Below are positions 24,969-35,500 of a DNA stretch of 64,000 nucleotides, piece by piece. The stretch spans positions 4,160,402 to 4,224,401 of the forward strand of contig SSBO01000007.1 in the NCBI GenBank assembly GCA_005281725.1, given 5' to 3'. The notes beneath the pieces are model-generated. The model was not told the origin of the DNA. It ran no database searches and saw nothing but the letters and a program-made list of their open reading frames with translations. Both the position numbers and the translations under genes were made by a program. The stretch comes from Wuchereria bancrofti. Taxonomy: Eukaryota > Nematoda > Chromadorea > Rhabditida > Onchocercidae. The first letter of the stretch is position 1, and the number at the start of each line of letters is the position of its first letter.

Positions 24969-25517
24969 TATTTTGGATATTTGACCATGCTGCTAACTTA
25001 TAATCTAAAGTGGACGAAGCGTGTAGTTCTTAATAAATGCAATTATTGATATACAGTTAAATTGTTGCTGCCAATTTATTGAACCACCAGCCGTCATTTT
25101 TCTTTTTTTCGGAGCTATAGTAATAACAACCCTTCAATTATTTGACTGTCCAAACCATCTTTTGAACTGAACAAAAAAGAGAAAGACTTCTAGGCATCGC
25201 ACCTCTTTTTGAAATTTGCTAAGAGTCCACTCAGGTCTGTCGTCCGTTGCAAAACAACATAAAGTTCCATAGAGTTCAAAATTTGCATACAGATGATAGT
25301 TCCAGCAACTAGCATTTGCTTGCATATGGATGCATAAAAGAGAGGTAAGACAAAGTAGAATATTTCTCAAGTTGTATACATCAAGATAAACGACATTCGG
25401 ATTGTGTTAACCGCATTTGACAATGATATCAGGATGCCAACTGGTTTATTTCAAAATTTTCCAGTTAAATTGAAAGCTGTTTGAATCACAATGCATAAAA
25501 TGGAATCAACAGTTTAT
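24969..25517. other. Spacer between TM2D3 and the MAP2K5-like kinase
   Basis: 549 bp between two minus-strand genes. A minus-strand open frame at 25134-25370 encodes a hydrophobic start and a Cys/Trp-bearing stretch, but it opens with TTG rather than ATG and has no clear splice partner, so I do not call a gene. Confidence 0.4.
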
Positions 25518-28500
25518 TCAGGAAAGGGCCGCACTAACAAACTGCGCAACGGGACGTAGATCTGCAGGAATGTTCAATCGAACGAATGAACAATGAAGAA
25601 GGTCTTCATGTTTCCATCGTTTTGTTTCATCCACAATAACACTGTGACTTTCAATTTGAGCAATGAAGTAATGAAGCAAATAAATCCAAGTTATAAAAGC
25701 TTTTTTAAGCAGATAGAAAAGCATTCTTCTGAGACCTATTCAACACTATGAGTACAATGGAAGATTTTCTGGAAAATATGCAATACATATCTAAGAGCAA
25801 AATGAATCCTAAGATCTTAAATTAAATTACCACTTATTAAACTTTTGTTGGTCCTATTAGTAAATGATCCATAGTAATTTAAAACTATTCTTTACTTTGT
25901 CTCCGTTTTCCTAAAAAAAAAATGTTTCCTTTCGCCGTTATTTATAATCCTAAGGATGTAGCAAAATAATAATGTCAAATGAAACACACACCAGTTTCTT
26001 AGCACATCCACAAAGTCAACTGGAAGATGTTCAACATCAAAAGAATCCATAATATCGAAATTATTGTCAAAAACGGCTTCCACTGTATCCGAAACAATTT
26101 TATAAGGGCTCAGTGTCAACGGAAATTTACCAATAACTAGCTCACATATCGTCAAACCAAAGCTCCATATATCCGAACATATTCTGAAAAGACTGGGATT
26201 AAATTTGACTATTCATGACAGAGAATGAGAAATAGAAGAAAAAATGTGTAGCCTCACTTTTGCTTCCAACCCTAACGCCCTTCCATAAAAAATAATCCAT
26301 CTAAAACCAATTTTTCTGATGAAGTTTTTCATTCTAAACTACTCACAACTGCTATTGTAAAAACAATTCTGCAATTTGCAGTAGAAAGCCAATTAATTTG
26401 AAAATGTTCACCTTCTAGTTAAAAAATTACGCCATTTAAATAAATACGTATAGATACCTATAAGGGCCACCATGCACACGTTCTGGCGCCATGTACACAC
26501 TGGTGCCGACAAAACTGCAAGCTACAGATCTCTCCAGTTCTTTCGAAACTCCAAAATCAGATATTTTGACATCACCATGCGTGTTCACCAGGATGTTGCT
26601 TGGTTTTATATCTGTAGCTTATTCAAGAAAAAACAAACAAAATGTTTGAAACAAAAAGATAAGAATACCAAAAAGTTTATTTCCAACATCTACATTTAAA
26701 CAATTATGAAATAGGCAAGTAAAGCAAAAAAGATACGAAATAAAGCGGAAAAATCTCCGTATCTATCTTATAATACTAAATTAACCTCTGTGCATCACTT
26801 TGTGTGTCCAGAGGTAATGAAGTCCACAGATAATAGAAACAGCGGTTGGAACAAGTACCGAAACAGGCAACTTCTTATAACGATCCAATGAGCCACCATC
26901 CATGAATTCCATACACAAGCAGAGTTCGCCATCAAGGAGTGCGGCCGATAAGAAATTCACGATGTATGGGCTGCAAGCATACTGTACAGGACAAAATCAG
27001 TGCTTTCAGCAAGACTAACAGTGTTTTCTACCCTACCCTACTATTCATTTAAAGTATCGTAGCTGTGTTTCTTACTTTTTTCTTTACTAAGACTCATTAG
27101 ACATTCATTTCAAAAATGAAACAGTTTTGTCCTTCTTAAGAATACTTCACTGTTTGAAGTGAATTCAGTCTTACTAGAGATACTAAAAGTCGTAGTTACA
27201 AAACTAAACACAGGTCTTTCATATAGTTTTTTTTCTCGCTTTCTGAATTTGAATATGCTGAAGGAAAAAATTTTTGCAGTTCTTTAACTGAAACACCTGT
27301 ACTGCGAACAAGGCTAATGAAGAATTGGAATAGACACCTTTCTGAGAAGCTGTAGCTCTCGAGCAACAACAAAATGTTCTGCATAACCATCAACAGAAAT
27401 ACATTTTAATGCCACAATCCGATCATGTTCCACATCTAGGGCTCTGCAAGTTCAGTTCTATTTTTAATGAACAAGACTTTAAATTAAGCCATACTTTATC
27501 TGAGCAATCTATTCCTATTTTTTTCTCCTCCTTTTTGATTGTTTGGTAAGGAAACTAACTTGTAAACAGTACCAGAATAACCGAATCCAATAGTATCAAG
27601 TCGCTTCAACATATCCGGCATAATGCTTGCTAAATTACCATCCAGAAGAGACTCATCTTTCGAAACTAGTAACAATTACTAATTTTTAATTTACTAGAAC
27701 CATCGGTCTCATGAGACAGTTCCGAAAAATAGTCAAAAATAAATTATAGGCCATTTCATAAACCAAAAGGAAGGGAGATGTGAGAAAAGTGAAGCGGAAG
27801 GGAGATGTGAGAAAAGCGAAGCCAGCAGCAATATTCCGAAACCAGTTTTTTTTTTTTCGCTTTTGCATAAATTAATCTCTAAGATGTGCTAAGGTCAACT
27901 TAAATGGATCCTTAGTGGACGAATTCTCGGTGAAGACAACATGACCGCAAGCTCTTCATTGGTTCGAACAGCCACAAGATCGCCATCTTCATCTTCATCT
28001 AAAACTATTTTTTTTTCACACAGGTAACATACTCAGCTCTTCTTAGAAGATAAGTCTACTGAACAACTCCCACTATTCTATTTAAAGATAGTACTTCTAT
28101 CAGCGTTATTAAAAAAACTTAAATTTAGTTCATATAAATCGCCAAGTGGGATAGGATAATCCTTTAGAGGGGCATTTAGTCTGAGATGCTAGGCTTTGTT
28201 TTGCTTTGATGTTACAGTTAATGTTTTAAAGCAGTGACTTTTTTTTTTATTGATGAAGAAGTACAATAAATATTGATAATCAAAAAGATTCTGAGATAAT
28301 TCTTAATAGTTTCCTAAAAGTCCCTAGCTACGTTTAAAAATGAAAACTTAAGGGATGAATGGTTGTAAAGGAATTAAGCATCATGTTTAGAAAATCATAC
28401 TACACGTTAGACTGTTACAACTATTAACTTTACAGCGGCAAATAATGAAGTATCTGAGAAGTTAATTTAAAAAAGGTGGACAACGATAATTTGACGAACA

Positions 28501-28635
28501 GCGAAAATGTTGAAAATGCTGCTGGGGTGATATAGCCGCAAGAAAGGTATCGAGAAATATAGTCGCAATATCGTCTACGGTGACATCGCGTTCCTTTCCG
28601 CTCGATTCATCCAGGACGATAATGTTCAGTACCAT
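25518..28635 (-). CDS. MAP2K5: PB1-domain MAP kinase kinase, MAP2K5 (MEK5)-like
   Basis: Dual-specificity MAPK kinase. Eight exons (28635-28500, 27998-27900, 27665-27560, 27443-27338, 26981-26786, 26611-26458, 26183-25992, 25647-25518) join in phase to 372 aa. Residues 1 to about 80 form a PB1 domain with the acidic OPCA loop ([20 protein letters not shown]), as in vertebrate MEK5. The kinase domain shows the Gly loop [14 protein letters not shown] lysine, [32 protein letters not shown], activation loop [30 protein letters not shown], and subdomain XI ending CSFVRL. MEK5 has the same 'LW' catalytic-loop approach and S-x-A-x-T loop; here the second site is Ser. The exon 1 donor GTTCGT is weak but gives a seamless PB1 join. 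An in-frame ATG at 28692 is an alternative start. A 27-bp tandem repeat lies in intron 2. Confidence 0.88.
27769..27822. repeat. 27-bp direct tandem repeat, two copies
   Basis: Copies at 27769-27795 and 27796-27822 differ at one base (GTGAAGC against GCGAAGC near the end). They lie in the second intron of the kinase gene. The unit is purine-rich, so on the gene strand it makes a long pyrimidine tract. Confidence 0.9.
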
Positions 28636-29334
28636 TATATATAACTCTTCACAGTAAACAAGAAACCACTCACCAAGGTTACCTATCTGCAAGTATCTTC
28701 AGACTGGTATTTCATTACATACTACACTACATAATCATATTTAATCAGAAGATACCCATTGCGTAGGTATTTTATACATACCTACTGCTAGGTGAGGACA
28801 ACATTCCTGTTGTATCAGTTCTGTTTACTATGAAAAGAATGAGCAAGAGAAAATGAGAGAGAAAAAGAAGCACTCCGTCATCCACCTTACCTTGGCATCG
28901 AACCTGTCTCGACTACCTGCACTTTAAACATATGTTTATTAGTCAAATCAGAGAACTAAGCATTCTCCATCCTTCTATTTTTTTTTCTCTCTTTCTCCTT
29001 CCCTCTCTCTCTTATCCAGTAATGTTCGATTAAAAAACGAGAAAGAAATAACATTCCTGAAAGTTATAGATATGATATAAAGAACTGTAACGGAACGCAT
29101 CTCATAGCGTTTTCCTCGTCTTTAGTGGAACCTTATTTTTTCGATGGCTTGAACTCTTCCTCTGCGCCGTACTTGTGTAGAAAATCGCTTCACAAACACT
29201 CATTGTTATTTTTTCTAAACAATGATTACTTCTAAGATTAGTGGAATATAAATTTTATCGGCAAGTGAAAGTTCAACTACCAAGAACGCGGAGTGACATA
29301 ACATCGAAAGGAATGCGGCATTTTATGATTTCAG
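28636..29334. other. Divergent spacer, putative promoter region
   Basis: About 0.7 kb between the kinase start (minus) and the TMEM220-like exon (plus). It contains a pyrimidine-rich CTCTCT tract near 28985-29012. The 5' exons of the TMEM220-like gene should be here but could not be defined. Confidence 0.4.
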
Positions 29335-29578
29335 AATGATGAAGACTGGTGGATATGTGTTTCTGTTTATGCATTTGGTGCTTTTCTTTGCTTATTGCAA
29401 ATTCCAACAAGCATTATATGGCGTGCAGCTGTTATTCTGTTTGGATCAACTTTGGTAGCATTTCTCATATTATGGACCGCATATCATTTAGATCTGAATC
29501 ACATCTGAACGAACGTACCATTTCTGAACGAACCCTTCGATCAGGTACCATTTCTTCTATTCCACTAATCTTAGAAGT
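29228..29578. repeat. Perfect 21-bp inverted repeats flanking an exon
   Basis: The 21 bases at 29228-29248 (beginning ACTTCTAAGATT) are the exact reverse complement of 29558-29578 (ending AATCTTAGAAGT). The arms are 309 bp apart and enclose the TMEM220-like terminal exon. No target-site duplication is evident immediately outside the arms. Confidence 0.85.
29335..29508 (+). CDS. Terminal exon of a TMEM220-like membrane protein
   Basis: After a TGATTTCAG acceptor the frame reads NDEDWWICVSVYAFGAFLCL, then LQIPTSIIWRAAVILFGSTL, VAFLILWTAYHL, and stops at TGA 29506-29508 (57 codons plus stop). Two hydrophobic segments are separated by a short I-W loop. Human TMEM220 starts its mature core in the same way (ND-D, W, VY, then an IW and a second helix). 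The 5' exon should encode the first helix and was not found. The protein would be shorter than human TMEM220. The exon is flanked by the 29228/29558 inverted repeats, so a moved gene fragment is an alternative. Confidence 0.4.
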   Translation, partial: NDEDWWICVSVYAFGAFLCLLQIPTSIIWRAAVILFGSTLVAFLILWTAYHLDLNHI

Positions 29579-30433
29579 TATTCTGTACTAACAGTTATTT
29601 TGACGTAAGATAAGTCGCTGATGTGTTCTGAAAAGAAGGAAAGGTGAATTTATATCTCACTATTGCGATCAGAAATAGGCATTACTTGCATTAAAAATTC
29701 ATCAACAAACAGCCTTCAGTGGAATATTTGTGGTAGCGTAATGATATACTTCTTCTGATGGCTGCTGCAGTGGCTATGACATGTGGTGTACGTTTACGCA
29801 GCATGCAGCATACCGTCATCATATTTGCTTATTTACGAACAGCGCTTTGTGCTATTGTCGACTGCATTTTTGGGGATAGTCTACTCTCTGTTTGTCACTC
29901 TATTTCTCCCGTTTGTCACTTCACTAATTTTTTTGTAACTCAATAAGCAACTTAATGATGATGCTGTGTGGGTGTGTGTTTTCATCAAGAAAGCCAAATA
30001 TTGTCTATGCTACATGTATTTTAAAAAAAAAGCATGTATTTTTCCCCTAGAATTAAGGACTTTAAAACTTAGAAGCATTTCTTCTCTAGTATGTATTATA
30101 TTAAAAGATTCCTCCAAGTTTAAAAAAATTTATATTAAAAGCATCTTCAAACTGATAACAGTAACCATCCAATATGAGATGTTATCTGTATTTGTTGTCA
30201 GTTTCATTTAGTAAGTAGTGTTCATTTCGAAATATTTATTGGTAGTTCAGTGTAAAATCATTCCACTTTGTATATTCTGCTATAGTTTTAATAAATATTA
30301 GCATACATAAAATGCACGCATTCTTCACTCCAGTTTAATTGTCAGTGTAGCCTTCCGTCTCATTCATTTCAGTTCCTACATTTCTTACCTTCGATTTGTG
30401 ATAATGCTTGAAAGACGAAAGAACTGATGAAAA

Positions 30434-30643
30434 ATGAAAATATGTGTCTCACCTCATAGCATAGCAATTTTATACACCTTACTTGTATTGGCTTTAATTT
30501 TATTGGATTCATCTGCATATCACTTGGGAAGTAGGAAAAAACCATATAAATCTAGCAAACTTTATTTAATTCTGGATATGCGAAGATTTGTCAAGTCGAG
30601 AATGCATTCTCACCGAACGAAGTGCTTGTTGATGCTCGAATGA
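30434..30643 (+). CDS. Hypothetical 69-aa secreted peptide precursor
   Basis: The ORF starts at a true ATG. Its first about 28 residues form a signal peptide (SIAILYTLLVLALILLDSSA). The mature part is short and rich in basic pairs (GSRKKPYKSSK, DMRRFVKSRMHSHR) and ends KCLLMLE. This resembles a peptide-hormone or neuropeptide precursor in layout, but no known peptide family is recognised and there is no clear amidation Gly before a dibasic site. It is single-exon and lies 334 bp upstream of cyclophilin B on the same strand. Confidence 0.25.
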   Translation: MKICVSPHSIAILYTLLVLALILLDSSAYHLGSRKKPYKSSKLYLILDMRRFVKSRMHSHRTKCLLMLE

Positions 30644-30765
30644 AATATATCAGTTTTCAATTTTATTTAAGATAACTTCTAGTGATAAATAAATGTTACG
30701 TACATACCGTAATTGTTTGAACAGCCTTGTAATGGGAATGGGCACATTGTTTGTGTCGAGCTTTT

Positions 30766-30877
30766 ACCTGCTCGTTCATATCTCTGTTCATAATAGTTTT
30801 TCATTAAAAAATATATATAAATTCCACGGGTGCGTCTTTATCGAATTCTTTAAAAGCAGAGATATGAACGAGCAGGT
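30766..30877. repeat. Foldback: perfect 21-bp inverted repeat with 70-bp loop
   Basis: Bases 30766-30786 (starting ACCTGCTCGTTCAT) are the exact reverse complement of 30857-30877 (ending ATGAACGAGCAGGT). The loop is AT-rich. Transcribed in either direction it would form a strong hairpin. It lies about 100 bp upstream of the cyclophilin B start. Confidence 0.85.
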
Positions 30878-30976
30878 TACTTTTACAACATTTTGTCTTC
30901 TTGTTTGAAAAGAACCATAAAAAATAAAAACTGTTTATTTAATGAACAGAACGGTTGATGAGAAACCAAGTTCCAG

Positions 30977-32258
30977 ATGGCTTGGCAGTACAGATCACTA
31001 TTGCTGTTATGTGTATTGAATGTTTATGCTACACTGAAATCAGACGATGAACCGAAAGGACCAAAAGTAACAGATAAGGTAAATGTGGTATAATCTTTAT
31101 GTAGCATTTCCTTCCATTTCTTTGCTGTAGTGCATCGAAAAATTATTAGGACGGACCTGAAAGTGGTCAAAAAATACTATGGGGTGAAGGCATTATTAGT
31201 AAACATATTACAGATATGACGAATATTGTTAATATTATGCACGCACCAGAATATATGCAAATTTATGTTGCAAGAAACAGTACAACCTGCTGGTTGAATT
31301 ACCGCCAGTTATTCCTTTTCTTCCCTTTCTTTACGCATGACAATGTTTATTCTCTTAGTGCTTTTGATTTCGAAATAGAAAAACTAAAACCATTTCCAAG
31401 TAATGTTTTAAAGGTAGTTTTGACGATAAAAATTGGAGATGAAGAAGCAGGCATAATAACAATTGGCTTATTTGGAAAAACAGTTCCAAAAACTGTGAAA
31501 AATTTTATCCAGTTATCAAAGAAAGCAGAAGGAGTAAGTACATATTGTAATTGGATTTCTATTGAAAACAATGATTTCCGAAACTGTTCAATTAATCCCT
31601 CATAACCGGTTTGGCATTCGATGGCTGCAAGTGTAATTTTAGTTAAAAAGCAAGCCATTCTGCTTTTCGGATTTTCAGGAAGGATATACTGGCTCAAAAT
31701 TCCATCGAATTATCAAAGATTTCATGGTACAGGCTGGCGACTTCATCAATGTAAGGATTTTTTGTATAAACGTCTTTAATTATTCAATATATTGTTCTTT
31801 TTACTGTCGTCTCTTTTTTATATTACTTAATATGGCTACTTGTTTCCTTTAGGGTGACGGTACCGGCAGTACATCTATCTATGGTAAAAAGTTCGCCGAT
31901 GAAAATTTCAAATTGAAGCATTACGGTGCAGGATGGGTTAGCATGGCAAATGCTGGACCAGATTCAAATGGTTCTCAGTTCTTCATTACTTTAAAAAAAA
32001 CACCCTGGCTCGATGGCAGACACGTCGTTTTCGGCAAGGTACGAGAGCTGATTAAGTATTCTTATTTCGCTCTTCGTAGCTTCTTTTCAACTTCCTCCTT
32101 TCCAGGTCCTCAACGGAATGAAAGTAGTAAGAAAAATGGAAAATACGAAAACAGTAAAGCCTAGTGACAAGCCCGTAGAGGATGTCATCATCATAAGAGC
32201 AGAACATATTATTGTAGATGCTCCATTTGCAGTCCACAAGACTGACGCGGAAGATTAA
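30977..32258 (+). CDS. PPIB: Secretory-pathway cyclophilin (peptidyl-prolyl isomerase B type)
   Basis: Peptidyl-prolyl cis-trans isomerase of the ER lumen. Five exons (30977-31078, 31414-31533, 31679-31750, 31853-32038, 32106-32258) give 210 aa. The signal peptide is [18 protein letters not shown], followed by [20 protein letters not shown]. The fold shows [14 protein letters not shown], the catalytic [57 protein letters not shown] and [12 protein letters not shown]. All active-site positions (Arg, Phe, Gln, Trp) are in place. The C-terminus ends HKTDAED without a KDEL-type signal, as human PPIB also lacks one. It converges with PNG-1, 292 bp away. Confidence 0.95.
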
Positions 32259-32550
32259 ATAAGATGCTTTTTAAAATCGACCTACAAAATTTGAAAACAT
32301 AATTCATCTGTATTGTTGAAAAAAAGAAACTTTGGGAACAACTTTCGATAATTTATATAGGAAATCATCTTACACCAAAAAATTGTTTTTACTGTTTGCG
32401 CATTTTGGTGATTAATTAAAATTAAAGAGAGTACAAATCAACAACAGTGTTATACAAAGAAAAATTCAAAATTATTTAAAAGACTGGATGTCCTAAATCT
32501 TAGTTAAAATGAAGGACTTGCTTGAATGGAAAATCAAAATCAAATACCAT

Positions 32551-35500
32551 TTAAGAGAAGAAAGCTTTGACACGAAAACTGGCATAGTCTACGGAATGGA
32601 GATTAATTAGGAACAGTTGTGTATTCATACCCGAGAAATAAATTTTTACATCTACTTTTGAGTCCTCAATGGTCCCCAACTCTAGTTCACCACTTGGTGG
32701 TACCATTGTACATATATCGCCATAACAAATGATCGCTTTCATTATGCCCTGCAATCATTATGCCTTGCAATAATTCTTTCACAGTTAACTGGGAACCTTA
32801 TTCATTTTCTTGTAATTACTTAAAGTGACTGCAAGACTGCAAATGTTTAAATCATTATTCTCGTCAATGGACAATAAGTTCGTACGCTAACAATGCTTAT
32901 AACTGGATTTTGATAGCATAGAAAAGGTGCTCGAAGTGTTTTTAGGATTTCGGTAGTCTTTAGTACGATTCCTATTGATTCTATAGATACAATATTGACC
33001 ATCTACAGAAAGTTAGTCTAGTAGTTCCGCAAGCGTCATACATTTTAGGAAATATCACCTTGCATCACCTCTAGCTGCAAATGAAATCAGACTATTGTTG
33101 GGACAGAAGTCCGTGACAAACATAGTCTTGAATTTTAAACCTTTCTAAATATTTCTTAGAAATTCATGAATAGTAGTAAATTAATTCACAAGGCTTACAT
33201 TACTGTCTTTTTTGATACCGTCTAGTCGAAACTCGATGTTTTTAATCTTATGAACACCGAAATCAAACGACCAGCATAATTCACCATTTGCGTTGCCTTC
33301 TTGGCAACAAATATAAGCCACATTCTTCATCTGGTCTACTACTCGACATACATTTTTTTGCTTACTGACCAGGCTTCGCCAACCTTTTATTAAATCAACA
33401 CCCCTTCTGTATTGATCTTTCGCGCAGTCATACTCCAAACTAAAATATCTTTAGAAAATTGCTTCCTAAAAATGCCTATCAATAGTTTAGCATGGGAATT
33501 CAATGACAGTAAATCTTGCATAATTTGTAACAATCAACCGCTTTCCACAACCTCTTCTGTTTTCCTGACATTTCTCTTTCTAACATTCTTTCTCTTCTAC
33601 CATGACTTAAAATTATATGTGAATAATGTGGGCTAGTCCAAAGAAATAAGTTCTTTGATCAACAGTGATATAAAACGCTCCTTTATAACAGTAAATGCCT
33701 TTTCTTACTGACCAGATAGAGTAACCAACCTGAATACTTTACTAAAAATTTCCTTTCCAGTCGGCACAAGCACTCGTTCAGTAGATTTTCCATTTCCAGT
33801 TTCTCCTCGTTGTTTCCGCCATCCTTCTAATCCTGTTGTTCTTCCTTGTTCTTCCACGTCACGCAACTGCATAGTGGGACTGATGAATTCAACCAGTTCT
33901 TTCATATACCTTCTTTCCATTTCTTTCTTCTTCTCCTCCGACATCAAACTCGCGTAGCGGGCGTTCAATTTCTAAAGTTTTTGTAGACACTTTTCATGAT
34001 ATGTCAAAAGATGATAAAAAAGCAATGAATATTTTTCCCATCATATTACTTCTTCGAAACAATTAGTACACTTTTTCATTATTTTATTCAGTTAGGCAAA
34101 TGATCTTTTGCTTTTATAAATGCTTCCATAATAGAATTGGTTTACTCGTATGAAATTTCTCAGAACTATTTCTCGACAAGAATTCCTTCTAGTAAGCGTT
34201 TCAAAATGACTAAAAGTATATCTCCATGTAACATCTCGTACATGATCCAAACCAAACGCGATAACATAACTCAGATTCTTTCTCCATCCCTAAAAATCGA
34301 AAACATAAGTAATTTGTACTATTCATCTAAGAGTTCATGCAAGCCGAAGTTGTGGAATGAAAGCACACAGTTAGCAAGATCGGAAATGAAAAGGTGAACT
34401 GCATACATAAAAGCTTAAAATATATCTATGCGATGCATATTATGCAATATCGAAAAAGAACCTTTTCATATAATAAAGGAGTATCAATTATATTTTCGCA
34501 TGGGTCACAGTGCACCCATCTGTCTAAATCCTCCATCCATATTTCACACCAAACATGATCTGTAACATCGTAAACCCACCTAAAAATCAGATACTATTTT
34601 TTTAAAACTGATTATTCATGATACCAACAAAATATACACAAGCTAGTGTTTCAGATAGCATTACAATGCTTGTAGTTAACATAAGGGATAAACACTAAAT
34701 TATTAAGAAAGAGGCTAGAGAATCACGAAAACAGTGGATTGGAAATTACATGGAAATGAATTTAAATCCTACCTCTATTTTGAATTATGTAACTTCACTG
34801 ACTATCAATAATTTTTCTAACTTAAGGGCCAAGAATCAAAAATAAAAGAACAACAAACTTCAAGAAATAATATGTCCTTAATGTTTAAAACTACATGGTA
34901 TAAAATTCATATAAAATTTAATCGCCTTCACATATGATATAACATTCCTTTGAAGCAAAGAATTAAGTAACATTGTTGTCGATAATTGGAAAAATACTAG
35001 TGAATTCAATCTTACCGAGTTTCAAAACCTAGTGCTCGGGAACACAGCGCGAAACAATTTGCCCATTCACCACATCTGCCACATCTAAATTATGAAGCAT
35101 ACAGCAAAATTTATGGGAATGGACTACAAATACAGGGATTTGTAAAATTCAGAAGTAAATACCTTGTTTCTAATAACTTGACTGGATTATTATAGCGCGG
35201 AAAACGTATATTTGTGTCGCATTTTCGACACTTATAAACTTCGACCCGGTAGGCAGCCCACTTTCGTTCTTCTTCGGTTGGAGAAAATTCCTCTAAAGAA
35301 AATCCCTCTGCATACACATACACTGGGATATCCAAATATTCAAAAGTTTCGAAACTACGAGTCGGCAAAAATCAGAATTAAGTTTTCATTCAAGCACTAC
35401 AACCTTTAGACTGCTCCGCATTCTGACCACATAATTCACATTTTGGAATATCAGTCCACATAAAAAAATCCGTTTTGAACCAATTCAATAACGATTTCAC

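Larger units (their letters stand above)
29509..30976. other. Intergenic with foldback repeat and a small secreted ORF
   Basis: No multi-exon gene seen. The notable items are the 30434-30643 signal-peptide ORF and the 30766-30877 foldback, both listed. Other short ORFs have no family character. Confidence 0.45.

Noticed and set aside
25134..25370. Signal-peptide-like ORF between TM2D3 and the kinase gene
   Set aside because: It begins with TTG rather than ATG. The internal ATG gives no signal peptide, and no splice partner joins it to either neighbour.
29758..29946. 62-codon Cys-containing ORF as the next exon of the TMEM220-like gene
   Set aside because: The TMEM220-like frame stops at 29508, and there is no donor linking to this ORF.
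31216..31605. Open frame running upstream of cyclophilin B exon 2, suggesting a longer exon
   Set aside because: The frame before 31414 has no cyclophilin character, and the TTTTAAAG|GTAGTT acceptor gives the exact family join, so the upstream part is intron.
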